From CAJQGY01 sp964523375 (lineage in GTDB: Bacteria > Pseudomonadota > Gammaproteobacteria > Magnimaribacterales > D2472), in the NCBI GenBank assembly GCA_964523375.1, contig CAZFYG010000024.1, positions 1 to 9,642 of the forward strand: a DNA stretch of 9,642 nt, given 5' to 3'. Under the pieces are notes generated by a model. It was not told where the DNA came from. It made no database searches and saw only the letters and a program-made list of their open reading frames with translations. Positions 1-6,446 of this stretch are shown here, piece by piece. Each line of letters starts with the position of its first letter. Within the stretch, counting starts at the first letter, position 1. The translations under genes and the position numbers were made by a program.

Positions 1-184
1 ATGCATATAAAGATTCTTTAGTATCAAAATGCCTATAAGGTGCAGTTTGAGAAACTCCGCTCTCTTTTGCAATAGATCTCATGCTTAAAGATTCGTACCC
101 ATATTCTTCGCAAAGCCTACATGCGCACAATATTAGCTCTTGCTTAAGATTGCCGTGATGATACGATTTTGAAGATTTAGTCAT
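1..184 (-). CDS. TetR/AcrR-family transcriptional regulator, N-terminal part (runs off the left edge)
   Basis: Reading the minus strand from ATG at 184-182 gives 61 codons before the window edge, with no stop. The protein begins MTKSSKSYHHGNLKQELI and continues through LSMRSIAKESGVSQTAPYRHF to DTKESLYA. This is the classic TetR helix-turn-helix DNA-binding domain: helix 1 at about residues 12-26, the HTH at about 35-54, and the Y-R-H-F signature at its end. The YHHGNL opening is typical of a TetR subgroup often found beside efflux genes. The ligand-binding C-terminal domain lies outside the window, so the inducer cannot be guessed. The gene is divergent from the RND efflux operon and separated from it by 92 bp containing two palindromic repeats. 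It is therefore most likely the local repressor of that pump and of itself. Family assignment is firm; the regulatory role is inferred from layout. Confidence 0.9.
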   Translation of the reverse strand, partial: MTKSSKSYHHGNLKQELILCACRLCEEYGYESLSMRSIAKESGVSQTAPYRHFDTKESLYA

Positions 185-211
185 ATTATGGTTGAAGATC
201 TTAACACTTTA

Positions 212-231
212 ATGTTGACACTGTAAACATA
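212..231. repeat. Operator-like repeat, copy 1 (20-bp direct repeat, near-palindrome)
   Basis: The sequence ATGTTGACACTGTAAACATA occurs here and again, identically, at 241-260. The first 19 bases form an inverted repeat centred on position 221: ATGTTGACA-C-TGTAAACAT, with eight of nine positions pairing and one G/A mismatch. A dyad of this size with an ACA-N-TGT core suits a TetR dimer. It covers the -35 element of the candidate efflux promoter, so binding there would block transcription. Operator function is inferred. Confidence 0.75.
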
Positions 232-242
232 TCGTTTAATAT
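215..242 (+). promoter_or_regulatory. Candidate sigma-70 promoter of the RND efflux operon
   Basis: A perfect -35 hexamer TTGACA (215-220) is followed after 16 bp by TAATAT (237-242), a 4-of-6 match to the -10 consensus. Transcription would start near 249, inside the second operator-like repeat, giving a leader of roughly 28 nt before the adaptor ATG. The -35 is embedded in repeat copy 1, as expected for a repressor-controlled promoter. A second TTGACA (244-249) in copy 2 has only a poorly spaced partner (TATAGC, 265-270, 15 bp), so it is the weaker candidate. Confidence 0.55.
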
Positions 243-260
243 GTTGACACTGTAAACATA
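241..260. repeat. Operator-like repeat, copy 2 (20-bp direct repeat, near-palindrome)
   Basis: This is an exact second copy of the repeat at 212-231, with 29 bp start to start and a 9-bp spacer. Its dyad is centred on 250, on or next to the predicted transcription start of the efflux operon. The outer halves facing each other across the spacer also form an inverted repeat (AACATAT at 226-232, ATATGTT at 239-245), so an alternative binding register across the centre is possible. Perfect conservation of two copies in AT-rich intergenic DNA argues for selection or a recent duplication. Confidence 0.75.
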
Positions 261-276
261 AAAATATAGCTTAAAA

Positions 277-1281
277 ATGAAAAGTAAATTTATCTATAAA
301 AACAATCTTAGAATGCTAGTAATTGGGGCATTAATTTTGCTGCAGCCACAGTTTATTGCTGCTCAATCTGTTGAGATTTTGGAAGCTAAATTGCAAAAAT
401 CATTTTTAATTAATAAAGAGTTTCCAGGGATACTTCATCCAAGCCAGCAATCAAAAATATCCTTTCAAATACCTGGAAGGGTTGCATCTGTGAATGTTGA
501 TATTGGAGATGTGGTTACACAAAATCAAATATTAGCTAAGTTAGATGATAGCGAGATATCTGCACAGTTAAAACAGGCAAAAGCTAGATTTAATTTATCA
601 AAGCAAATTTTGAAAAGAGTTAAAGATCTTAAAATCGATGGCCATGTTTCCGACCAACAGCTTGATGAAGCAAATTCAGAATTTTTAACTGCTCAGTCAC
701 AACTTGAATATTACCAGGTAAAGCTTGATCAAGCTAAGTTAGTAGCACCATATGATGGTGTGATACAGGGCCGATTTCTTGATCCTGGTACTGTAATTAA
801 TGGTGGTGTACAAATTTTAGAAATTATTGATTCAAGATTCGTTGAAGCACATGTAACTCTTCCAATGGAATATATCAGCAAGGTTGAGCTAGGGCAGACA
901 TTTAAATTCAAGGTATCTAATAAAATTTACAATGCAATTTTAAAAAGGATTGCGCCTATGTCGAGTAGTGGTTCAAATTCAAAGTTAGCAATTTTTCAAT
1001 TTGATAAATTTATAACACCTGGGGTTGTTGCAAAATTACAAATGCAATTTGAAGAGCAAGCTGCTGGTCTTTGGGTGCCATTAAAATCTCTTTCTCAATC
1101 AGACCAAGGTCTTTGGTCGTTATATACGTTAACAAGCAATGTCGTTACAAAAGATATTGTAGAAATCCTCTATTTTGATGATAACTATGCATATGTAAAT
1201 GGAACTATTTCTAACGGAGATAAAATTATTTTAGGCGGAGCATCAAAAGTAGTTCAGGGCATGGTATTGGACTCTAAATGA
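277..1281 (+). CDS. RND efflux system periplasmic adaptor subunit (membrane fusion protein, AcrA/HlyD type)
   Basis: The 334-residue protein bridges an inner-membrane RND pump and an outer-membrane channel. Residues 1-30 look like a Sec signal peptide: basic start, hydrophobic stretch MLVIGALILL, cleavage near FIAAQ. It has no lipobox cysteine, so unlike AcrA it is probably soluble or anchored by an uncleaved signal. The lipoyl half-motifs are at about 64-90 (IPGRVASVNVDIGDVV) and 153-178 (AKLVAPYDGVIQGR). They flank an alpha-helical hairpin at about 92-152, and beta-barrel and membrane-proximal domains follow. The hairpin tip carries R114, L118 and S125 with the exact +4/+11 spacing of the R-L-S motif that contacts TolC-family channels. 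The ATG at 277 was chosen because it gives a complete signal peptide; it lacks a clear Shine-Dalgarno sequence. The transporter gene overlaps its stop by ATGA, so the two are translationally coupled. The exported substrate is unknown. Confidence 0.93.
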   Translation: MKSKFIYKNNLRMLVIGALILLQPQFIAAQSVEILEAKLQKSFLINKEFPGILHPSQQSKISFQIPGRVASVNVDIGDVVTQNQILAKLDDSEISAQLKQAKARFNLSKQILKRVKDLKIDGHVSDQQLDEANSEFLTAQSQLEYYQVKLDQAKLVAPYDGVIQGRFLDPGTVINGGVQILEIIDSRFVEAHVTLPMEYISKVELGQTFKFKVSNKIYNAILKRIAPMSSSGSNSKLAIFQFDKFITPGVVAKLQMQFEEQAAGLWVPLKSLSQSDQGLWSLYTLTSNVVTKDIVEILYFDDNYAYVNGTISNGDKIILGGASKVVQGMVLDSK

Positions 1282-4200
1282 AAATATTAGATATTTTTCT
1301 TGAAAGGCCCAGAGTTCTTTTTTTAACTCTAACCTTTATTCTTTTAGCTGGTATCTCATCTGCACTTTCGCTTCCCGTTCAAGAAAATCCAGAGTTAGCT
1401 CAAAGATGGGGGTCTGTAACTACAAATTTTCCAGGTGCCTCTCCCGAAAGAATAGAAACACAAATATTAGAACAGCTTGAACTTAAATTAAGAGAAGTAA
1501 CAGAAATAGATGAGCTAGATTCAATAATATCTCAAGGGTTTTCGACTACAGTTATTGAGTTTCATCAAAGCCTTGACCCTTTGTTAATTGATCAAACATG
1601 GTCTGAAGTTCAGGATAAGATTGATCAAGTAAAACCACTAATTCCTCAAGGGGCCAATTTAAAACTTATTAGATCAAGCGGCCCTCCTATAACTGTTATG
1701 TATGGAGTTGAGTGGAGAGGAGAGGGCGCTTCTCCGCTTGTAATGCTTTCCAGAATTGCAGATCAGTTAAAAACGCAATTGAATAGCATCAACAATACCG
1801 AAAAGCTAAAAGTTTTTGGTGGCACAGATGAAGAGGTGCTGATTGAAGTTGACTCAGCGAAACTATCTTCTGCAGGCCTTACATTTACAGAGTTATCTAA
1901 TATTGTTAAAAGCTTAGACTCTAAAAAGCCCATTGGCTTAATTTCCAACTCACAATCAGAATATCTATTTGCACTTAAAGATGATCTGAACAATATTAAT
2001 TTAATCAAAGACATACCAGTTAAAGTTTTTGACAATAACCAAATGATTAGGCTTGGGGATATTGCTGACATTTCTTTAAAGCCTGTTACGCCTATTGAAG
2101 AAATAATTCTCATAGATGGCAAGCAAACAATAATGGTTGCCATTACTGGCACCATGTCTCAGAGAGTCAATGATTACGTTAATCAAGCTGATTCTGTTGT
2201 TGAAAAATTAAATAGTGAGCTGCCAAGCGAGATATATATAAAAAAAATATATGATGAATCTGCATATTCATCTGAAAAATTTACAGTATTATTTCAAAGT
2301 TTTGCTTTAGCTACATTCTTTGTATTGTCCTTTAGCTTATTTTTTTTAGGACTTCGCTCAGCCATTGTTGTAACTGCAATTTTACCATTCTCAGTTTCAC
2401 TGGTCCTATTCGGTTGCAATATTATCGGCCTTCCATTACACCAAACCTCAATGAGTGGAATAATAATTGCCCTTGGTTTACTTATCGATAATGGAATCAT
2501 TGTTGTTGAGGACTATAAGCATAGAAGATCCTTAGGGCTTAATCCCAAAGATGCAATTAAAGCAAGTGTGAAACATTTGGTAGCTCCATTAACAGCAGCA
2601 ACTGCAACAACAGTATTTGCCTTTTTGCCTATAGTTACTGGGGAAGGTTCCAGTATTGAGTTTGTAGGAGGGCTAGCAAAAACTGTGATCATGTCAATCG
2701 TATCTTCTTTAATTCTTGCACTCATTGCCGTTCCTGTGATGATGACTTATTTGGAGAAAGTAAAGTTTTTAAATAGAGGAGATATCTCTAAAGAGGGATA
2801 TCACAATGAAAGAATTGTTTCGCACTATAGAAATTTTCTTTCGTGGGCATATTTAAAGCCTAGAAGGGCTATTTCTTTAGCTTTACTGTTCCCATTAATT
2901 GGTTTTTTAACTTTTGGATCTATTCCAAAAGATTTTTTCCCACCTCAAGATAGAGATATGTTTGAAGTGATAGTTGAAATGCCTCAAGGCACATCAACAG
3001 AAGAAACTCTTAAAAAATCTATTGATGTTAGAAATCAAATTATAAACTCTGGCTTGATAGAGCTTAAGCAAGATGTTTGGTTTGTAGGCAGTCGACTTCC
3101 AAGAGTATTGATGAATGTTGTTGGGGGTGATTCTAAAGAGGGAAATAATAACTCTGCTCAAGCAGTCCTATATGCTAAAGATTATTATCAGATGATGAGA
3201 AATCTTCCACTTTTAAGCAAGAAGTTATCAGATGACAATCCTGACATTAATATACTTGTTGATAATTTCTTCTCTGGGCCTCCTGTTTTTGCAGATATTG
3301 AATATAAGATTATGGGTAACGATAGAGATGTTTTAGCAATGTTGGGTGAAAAACTTGAACTGATAGTAAGCAACGCTCCAAATATTATTTTGACCAAGAA
3401 TGAGCTTTCCAATTATGTTACAAGTCTAGAATTTGAATTGGACTCTTCAAATATTTATTTCTCTGGAAGTGATGCAAATCTTATTACTAATGAGCTTTCG
3501 TCAGTTAGTAACGGTATAAGTGTTGGCACCATGCTTGACGGGTCTAAGGAGATTCCTATAAGAATAGTAGGTGCCGAATCAAACAGCGCAATAGATGATG
3601 CTAGGTTTTTAACAGTGCCCACAAATAATGGCTCACTTGAATATATTGATAATTTTGGTGAAAGCAAAATAGTTAGAAAGTCAGGAGTAATAACACGCTT
3701 TCAGAGTCAAAAACTGAATACAGTCCAAGGCTGGGTGGAAACAGGGAAGCTTCCATCTGCTACAGAAAGTTATTTAACGGAGCCAGTGAATGCATTTATT
3801 TCAAATCTACCAAAGGGCTTTTATATAGAGCAGTCTGGCCAGGCAGAGAGCAGGAATCAGTCTCAATCTCAAATATACTCTTCAGCTTTGCTGTATTTAA
3901 TTCTTATTATCGGAGGTCTTGTCTTTGCACTTAATTCGTTTAGACAAACTGCTCTTATATTATCTGTTGGTGGCTTATGTATTGGCCTTTCATATCTTGG
4001 GCTAACAATTGGAAATCAAAATTATGGCTTTATAGCAACTATTGGTGCTGTTGGTCTTGTAGGTCTTTCAATCAATGATTCTATTATTGTGCTATCTCAT
4101 ATTAAAGAAGAGGCTGAAAAAAGACTGATTACCAAAGCTGAAATTACAGAGATTGTTATTCGATCAACAAGACACATTATTACGACATCAGTCACAACAA

Positions 4201-4346
4201 TAGGAGGCTTTGCTCCTCTAATATTTTCAAGCGTTTTCTTTAGGCCTCTAGCATGGGCAATGACAATAGGGGTTCTCGGTGCAACTCTTCTAGCATTACT
4301 TTATATACCAGCAATGTTTATGTTTATGAATAAGATTAAGAGTTAA
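1278..4346 (+). CDS. RND-family efflux transporter permease (AcrB/AcrD/AcrF type)
   Basis: The 1022 residues are close to the usual 1,020-1,050 of hydrophobe/amphiphile RND pumps, which export drugs or other amphiphiles using proton influx. TM1 is at about 12-30, followed by the first porter domain (PGASPERIE near 52-60) and a TM2-6 block at about 335-490. A second half repeats this plan: TM7 near 530-548, a second porter region, and TM8-12 from about 867 to 1018. The TM4 relay motif reads LLIDNGIIVVED, with D404 at AcrB D407 and N405 at AcrB D408. The TM10 motif reads GLSINDSIIVL, with N933 where AcrB has K940 and D934 next to it. Similar D-N and N-D variants are common in AcrB-like pumps, so this suggests a subfamily and not a dead pump. 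The start overlaps the adaptor stop (ATGA). The outer-membrane partner is not encoded here. The 3' end overlaps the convergent small gene by 11 bp. The substrate cannot be deduced. Confidence 0.95.
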   Translation: MKILDIFLERPRVLFLTLTFILLAGISSALSLPVQENPELAQRWGSVTTNFPGASPERIETQILEQLELKLREVTEIDELDSIISQGFSTTVIEFHQSLDPLLIDQTWSEVQDKIDQVKPLIPQGANLKLIRSSGPPITVMYGVEWRGEGASPLVMLSRIADQLKTQLNSINNTEKLKVFGGTDEEVLIEVDSAKLSSAGLTFTELSNIVKSLDSKKPIGLISNSQSEYLFALKDDLNNINLIKDIPVKVFDNNQMIRLGDIADISLKPVTPIEEIILIDGKQTIMVAITGTMSQRVNDYVNQADSVVEKLNSELPSEIYIKKIYDESAYSSEKFTVLFQSFALATFFVLSFSLFFLGLRSAIVVTAILPFSVSLVLFGCNIIGLPLHQTSMSGIIIALGLLIDNGIIVVEDYKHRRSLGLNPKDAIKASVKHLVAPLTAATATTVFAFLPIVTGEGSSIEFVGGLAKTVIMSIVSSLILALIAVPVMMTYLEKVKFLNRGDISKEGYHNERIVSHYRNFLSWAYLKPRRAISLALLFPLIGFLTFGSIPKDFFPPQDRDMFEVIVEMPQGTSTEETLKKSIDVRNQIINSGLIELKQDVWFVGSRLPRVLMNVVGGDSKEGNNNSAQAVLYAKDYYQMMRNLPLLSKKLSDDNPDINILVDNFFSGPPVFADIEYKIMGNDRDVLAMLGEKLELIVSNAPNIILTKNELSNYVTSLEFELDSSNIYFSGSDANLITNELSSVSNGISVGTMLDGSKEIPIRIVGAESNSAIDDARFLTVPTNNGSLEYIDNFGESKIVRKSGVITRFQSQKLNTVQGWVETGKLPSATESYLTEPVNAFISNLPKGFYIEQSGQAESRNQSQSQIYSSALLYLILIIGGLVFALNSFRQTALILSVGGLCIGLSYLGLTIGNQNYGFIATIGAVGLVGLSINDSIIVLSHIKEEAEKRLITKAEITEIVIRSTRHIITTSVTTIGGFAPLIFSSVFFRPLAWAMTIGVLGATLLALLYIPAMFMFMNKIKS

Positions 4347-4560
4347 AACAATCTTCAGAACAATAAGACTTTTTATTCTTATTCAAAGCAATGGATTCAT
4401 GAACGCTAATATTACAAACGGCACAGGTTAAGATTTCATTTTTAATTTTTTTTACACTATTTTTTTTACTAAAAACATTTCTTAGTGATATGAGAAAAAA
4501 TACAGATATAAATACTATTAATAAAGGAACAATTATAAAAATTGTTTTTAAAAACACCAT
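4336..4560 (-). CDS. Small membrane protein with four-cysteine (zinc-ribbon/YHS-like) tail, PP0621-like
   Basis: The 74-residue protein has one membrane helix at about residues 5-26 (FIIVPLLIVFISVFFLI), a lysine-rich linker at 31-42, and a tail with C46-x2-C49 and C67-x3-C71 ending YCSEDCFNS. The cysteine pattern and the YCSE motif resemble the small PP0621-family proteins of Pseudomonas and relatives, which also combine a helix with a CxxC...YCSE tail. The cysteines are well placed to bind one zinc, probably on the cytoplasmic side since basic residues follow the helix; this is inference. The start lies 2 nt after the bamD stop, indicating translational coupling to bamD. The 3' end overlaps the end of the convergent RND transporter gene. 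It is probably a real gene and not a shadow: the cysteine motif, the helix and the position beside bamD all recur in other gammaproteobacteria as far as I recall. Its function is unknown. Confidence 0.78.
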   Translation of the reverse strand: MVFLKTIFIIVPLLIVFISVFFLISLRNVFSKKNSVKKIKNEILTCAVCNISVHESIALNKNKKSYCSEDCFNS

Positions 4561-4562
4561 GA

Positions 4563-5369
4563 CTATTCAGGCTTGATTTTCTGCAAACTATTCCAAAACC
4601 AGGAACTTTCTTCTTTTGGCTCTTCTGAATCTATATAGTTCATTGCTATGACCTTCTTCGTATCCTCATATAGTTCTGAGTACCCTAATGCTTCATATGA
4701 AACTAGTAATATTTTTAATGCCCTAAGATTTTCGCTTGACCCCGGAATATTCTCCAAGACATAGTTCGCTCTTCGAATAGAGGCAACGTATGCTTTTCTT
4801 GTTATGTAGTAGTCTGCTGCAGCGAGCTCATTTCTTGCTATCATATTTCTTAAATATACACTTCTTTGTTTAGCATAAGGGCCATATTGACTTTCCGGAT
4901 ATCTAGTTAAAAACTCTGCTAGCTCTGAAAAAGATTCTTTTGCACCTGAAATATCTCTGTTAGAGAGATCAGTCCCTGTAATTCTAACTAAAAAATTCTT
5001 ATCCCTCGTATAGCTAGATATACCCTTCATAAAATAGGCATAGTCAATATTAGGATGTCTAGGGTGAAGCCTGATAAATTTTTCAGCTGACGAATGAGCA
5101 GCCTCAGGTTCTGAATTCATTAAATGTGCATAAATTAATTCAACCTGTGCCTGCTCAGCATATTTACCGAATGGATATCTGCTTTCTATTGTCTCTAGAG
5201 CTTCAATTGCACCAATATAATTTCCAGTAAGCATCCTTCTTTGTGCCTGGTCGTAATATATTTTTTCTGGCCTCTCTATGACTTCCCCTTCTGACTGACA
5301 TCCCGTTATCGAGATTACAGCAAGAGGTATTAGCAAAGATATTTTAAATATATTTTTGTATTCTTTCAT
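4563..5369 (-). CDS. bamD: Outer membrane protein assembly factor BamD (lipoprotein)
   Basis: The 268-residue protein is a component of the BAM complex that folds beta-barrel proteins into the outer membrane; E. coli BamD is about 245 residues. It has a lipoprotein signal peptide (residues 1-23, hydrophobic LLIPLAVIS) with lipobox I-T-G-C and lipidated C24. Glutamine at +2 fits sorting to the outer membrane. TPR-like helical repeats follow. The first (YYDQAQRRMLTGNYIGAIE, about 39-57) and ESRYPFGKYAEQAQVEL (61-77) are strongly BamD-like, as are RLHPRHPNIDYAYFMKG (about 100-116) and the later RYPESQYGPYA segment. The C-terminal 20 or so residues (EEPKEESSWFW) are charged and aromatic, as is often seen in gammaproteobacterial homologues. 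It is divergent from rluD and followed by the small PP0621-like gene after 2 nt. An AAAGG sequence lies about 15 nt before the start, rather distant for a Shine-Dalgarno. Identification is firm. Confidence 0.96.
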   Translation of the reverse strand: MKEYKNIFKISLLIPLAVISITGCQSEGEVIERPEKIYYDQAQRRMLTGNYIGAIEALETIESRYPFGKYAEQAQVELIYAHLMNSEPEAAHSSAEKFIRLHPRHPNIDYAYFMKGISSYTRDKNFLVRITGTDLSNRDISGAKESFSELAEFLTRYPESQYGPYAKQRSVYLRNMIARNELAAADYYITRKAYVASIRRANYVLENIPGSSENLRALKILLVSYEALGYSELYEDTKKVIAMNYIDSEEPKEESSWFWNSLQKIKPE

Positions 5370-5449
5370 TATTTTGATATTTTACCTTTATTATTAGTAT
5401 TAAAGTTTTAAAAGTTATATTTAGATTGAAATAATTTCTATAAGTTCCA
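5370..5449. promoter_or_regulatory. Divergent bamD/rluD intergenic promoter region
   Basis: These 80 bp separate two essential-type or housekeeping genes read outward, so promoters for both must lie here or inside the coding ends. The stretch is extremely AT-rich with many TATAAT-like words, for example TATATT at 5416-5421 and TATAAG at 5439-5444 on the plus strand. I could not find a convincing -35/-10 pair at proper spacing on either strand. No operator-like dyad stands out. Confidence 0.4.
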
Positions 5450-6382
5450 ATGTCTATTACAAAAATCGTTAAAGAAGATAATAACAAAAGCAGGTTAGAT
5501 AAAATCGCTGCAGAAATGTTTATTGAGTATTCAAGAACTCAATTAAAAAAATGGATACTTGAGGGCAGAGTATTAGTTAACAATGAACTTGCTAAACCAA
5601 AAGATATGGTTTTTTACCAAGACGAGATCACAGTTGACCCAATTAAGGAGCAGAAAGTCTCTTGGGCACCCCAAGAAATAGCTTTTGAAATTATTGATGA
5701 AAACGAAGATTTTATTATTATTAATAAGCCTTTTGGTCTAGTCATGCATCCAGGATCTGGTTGCTTTAACGGAACTCTTGCAAATGGTCTTCTTTTTAAA
5801 TATCCAGAGCTTAAGCATTTACCTAGAAGCGGAATAGTTCATCGACTTGATAAAGATACATCGGGTATATTAGTTGTTGCAAGGTCAGAAGAATTTAGAA
5901 ATCATTTTATTGATATGATGCAAAATAGAGAAATTGTAAAAAAATATCTAGCCATATCATCTGGATCAACTTTAGGCAGTTTTGAAATCAATGAGCCTTT
6001 GGGAAGAGATAAAAAAAATAGGACTAAAATCGCTATCAGAGATGATGGGAAAGAGGCTCTTACTTTTGTAAAACTATTGGAGAATTTTGGTGGTTATTGT
6101 TTGTTAGACATACTTATTAAAACAGGCCGAACTCATCAGATTAGAGTGCATTTAGCATCCAAAAAATTACCTATTATTGGAGATGGTACATATAATCCAA
6201 GAAAAATTATTTCAAAAGATACATCAAATGAGCTGGTTGATATCATCCGGAGCTTTCCGAGGCAGGCCCTGCATGCTCATCAAATATCTTTTTTAAGTAA
6301 AAATAAAAAAGATATGATCTCATATGAAGCTCCCATTCCGCGTGATATGCAAAATCTGATAGAAAACCTAAAAAAACTCTAA
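5450..6382 (+). CDS. rluD: 23S rRNA pseudouridine(1911/1915/1917) synthase RluD
   Basis: The 310-residue protein (E. coli RluD is 326) isomerises uridines in helix 69 of 23S rRNA at the ribosomal subunit interface. An N-terminal S4 RNA-binding domain spans about 13-60 (SRLDKIAAEM...SRTQLKKWILEGRVLVN). The catalytic core follows with NKPFGLVMHPG (92-102), HRLDKDTSG (131-139) holding the catalytic aspartate D134, and GRTHQIRVH (226-234). GDGTYNP (244-250) and RQALHAHQISF (271-281) are the remaining family signatures. The order S4-catalytic domain and the divergent bamD neighbour favour RluD over RluC or RluA. The start ATG at 5450 has no clear Shine-Dalgarno sequence, and the N-terminus aligns in length with the family. 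pgeF (yfiH), which commonly follows rluD in gammaproteobacteria, is not present; the ilv operon begins 64 bp later. Confidence 0.94.
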   Translation: MSITKIVKEDNNKSRLDKIAAEMFIEYSRTQLKKWILEGRVLVNNELAKPKDMVFYQDEITVDPIKEQKVSWAPQEIAFEIIDENEDFIIINKPFGLVMHPGSGCFNGTLANGLLFKYPELKHLPRSGIVHRLDKDTSGILVVARSEEFRNHFIDMMQNREIVKKYLAISSGSTLGSFEINEPLGRDKKNRTKIAIRDDGKEALTFVKLLENFGGYCLLDILIKTGRTHQIRVHLASKKLPIIGDGTYNPRKIISKDTSNELVDIIRSFPRQALHAHQISFLSKNKKDMISYEAPIPRDMQNLIENLKKL

Positions 6383-6399
6383 AAATGTTGTTACGTATT

Positions 6400-6425
6400 G
6401 CTTAAAGTGATGTAAGCTTTATTTT
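6400..6425 (+). terminator. Weak intrinsic terminator candidate after rluD
   Basis: A short inverted repeat GCTTA (6400-6404) / TAAGC (6413-6417) with an 8-nt loop is followed by a T-rich run, TTTATTTTTT, at 6418-6427. It lies 18 bp after the rluD stop and before the ilv operon. The stem is only 5 bp with two G-C pairs, so termination would be inefficient at best. An alternative stem TAAAG/CTTTA overlaps it. Confidence 0.3.
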
Positions 6426-6426
6426 T

Positions 6427-6432
6427 TATAAA
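6427..6432 (+). promoter_or_regulatory. Possible -10 element for the ilv operon
   Basis: TATAAA lies 14 bp before the TTG start of the large-subunit gene and is the best -10-like hexamer in the 64-bp gap. No good -35 is found 16-18 bp upstream (AAAGTG at the 17-bp position). If it is used, transcription would begin near 6439, leaving a leader of only about 8 nt. That is too short for a leader-peptide attenuator. Transcription from rluD could also run through. Confidence 0.3.
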
Positions 6433-6446
6433 TTAATTTTTGAGTT

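Noticed and set aside
212..260. Two direct repeats as the edge of a CRISPR array
   Set aside because: There are only two copies with a 9-bp spacer, each palindromic and sitting in a regulator/efflux promoter. An operator explains them better.
2487..2492. Transporter inactivated by loss of the second TM4 aspartate
   Set aside because: D-N at this site is common among AcrB-like pumps, and the gene is full length with no other damage.
1763..3667. Several minus-strand open frames inside the transporter gene (60-130 codons)
   Set aside because: They are antisense to a strongly conserved protein, have low-complexity Ser/Leu/Ile-rich translations and match no family I recognise.
4362..4383. Inverted repeat AATAAGA/TCTTATT as a terminator for the RND operon
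   Set aside because: It lies in the coding sequence of the small minus-strand gene (lysine/tyrosine/serine codons), is almost wholly A-T paired and has no following T-run, so chance in AT-rich DNA is likely.
6383..6446. Leader-peptide attenuator for the ilv operon
   Set aside because: The gap is 64 bp, has no short reading frame rich in Val/Leu/Ile codons, and only one weak hairpin.
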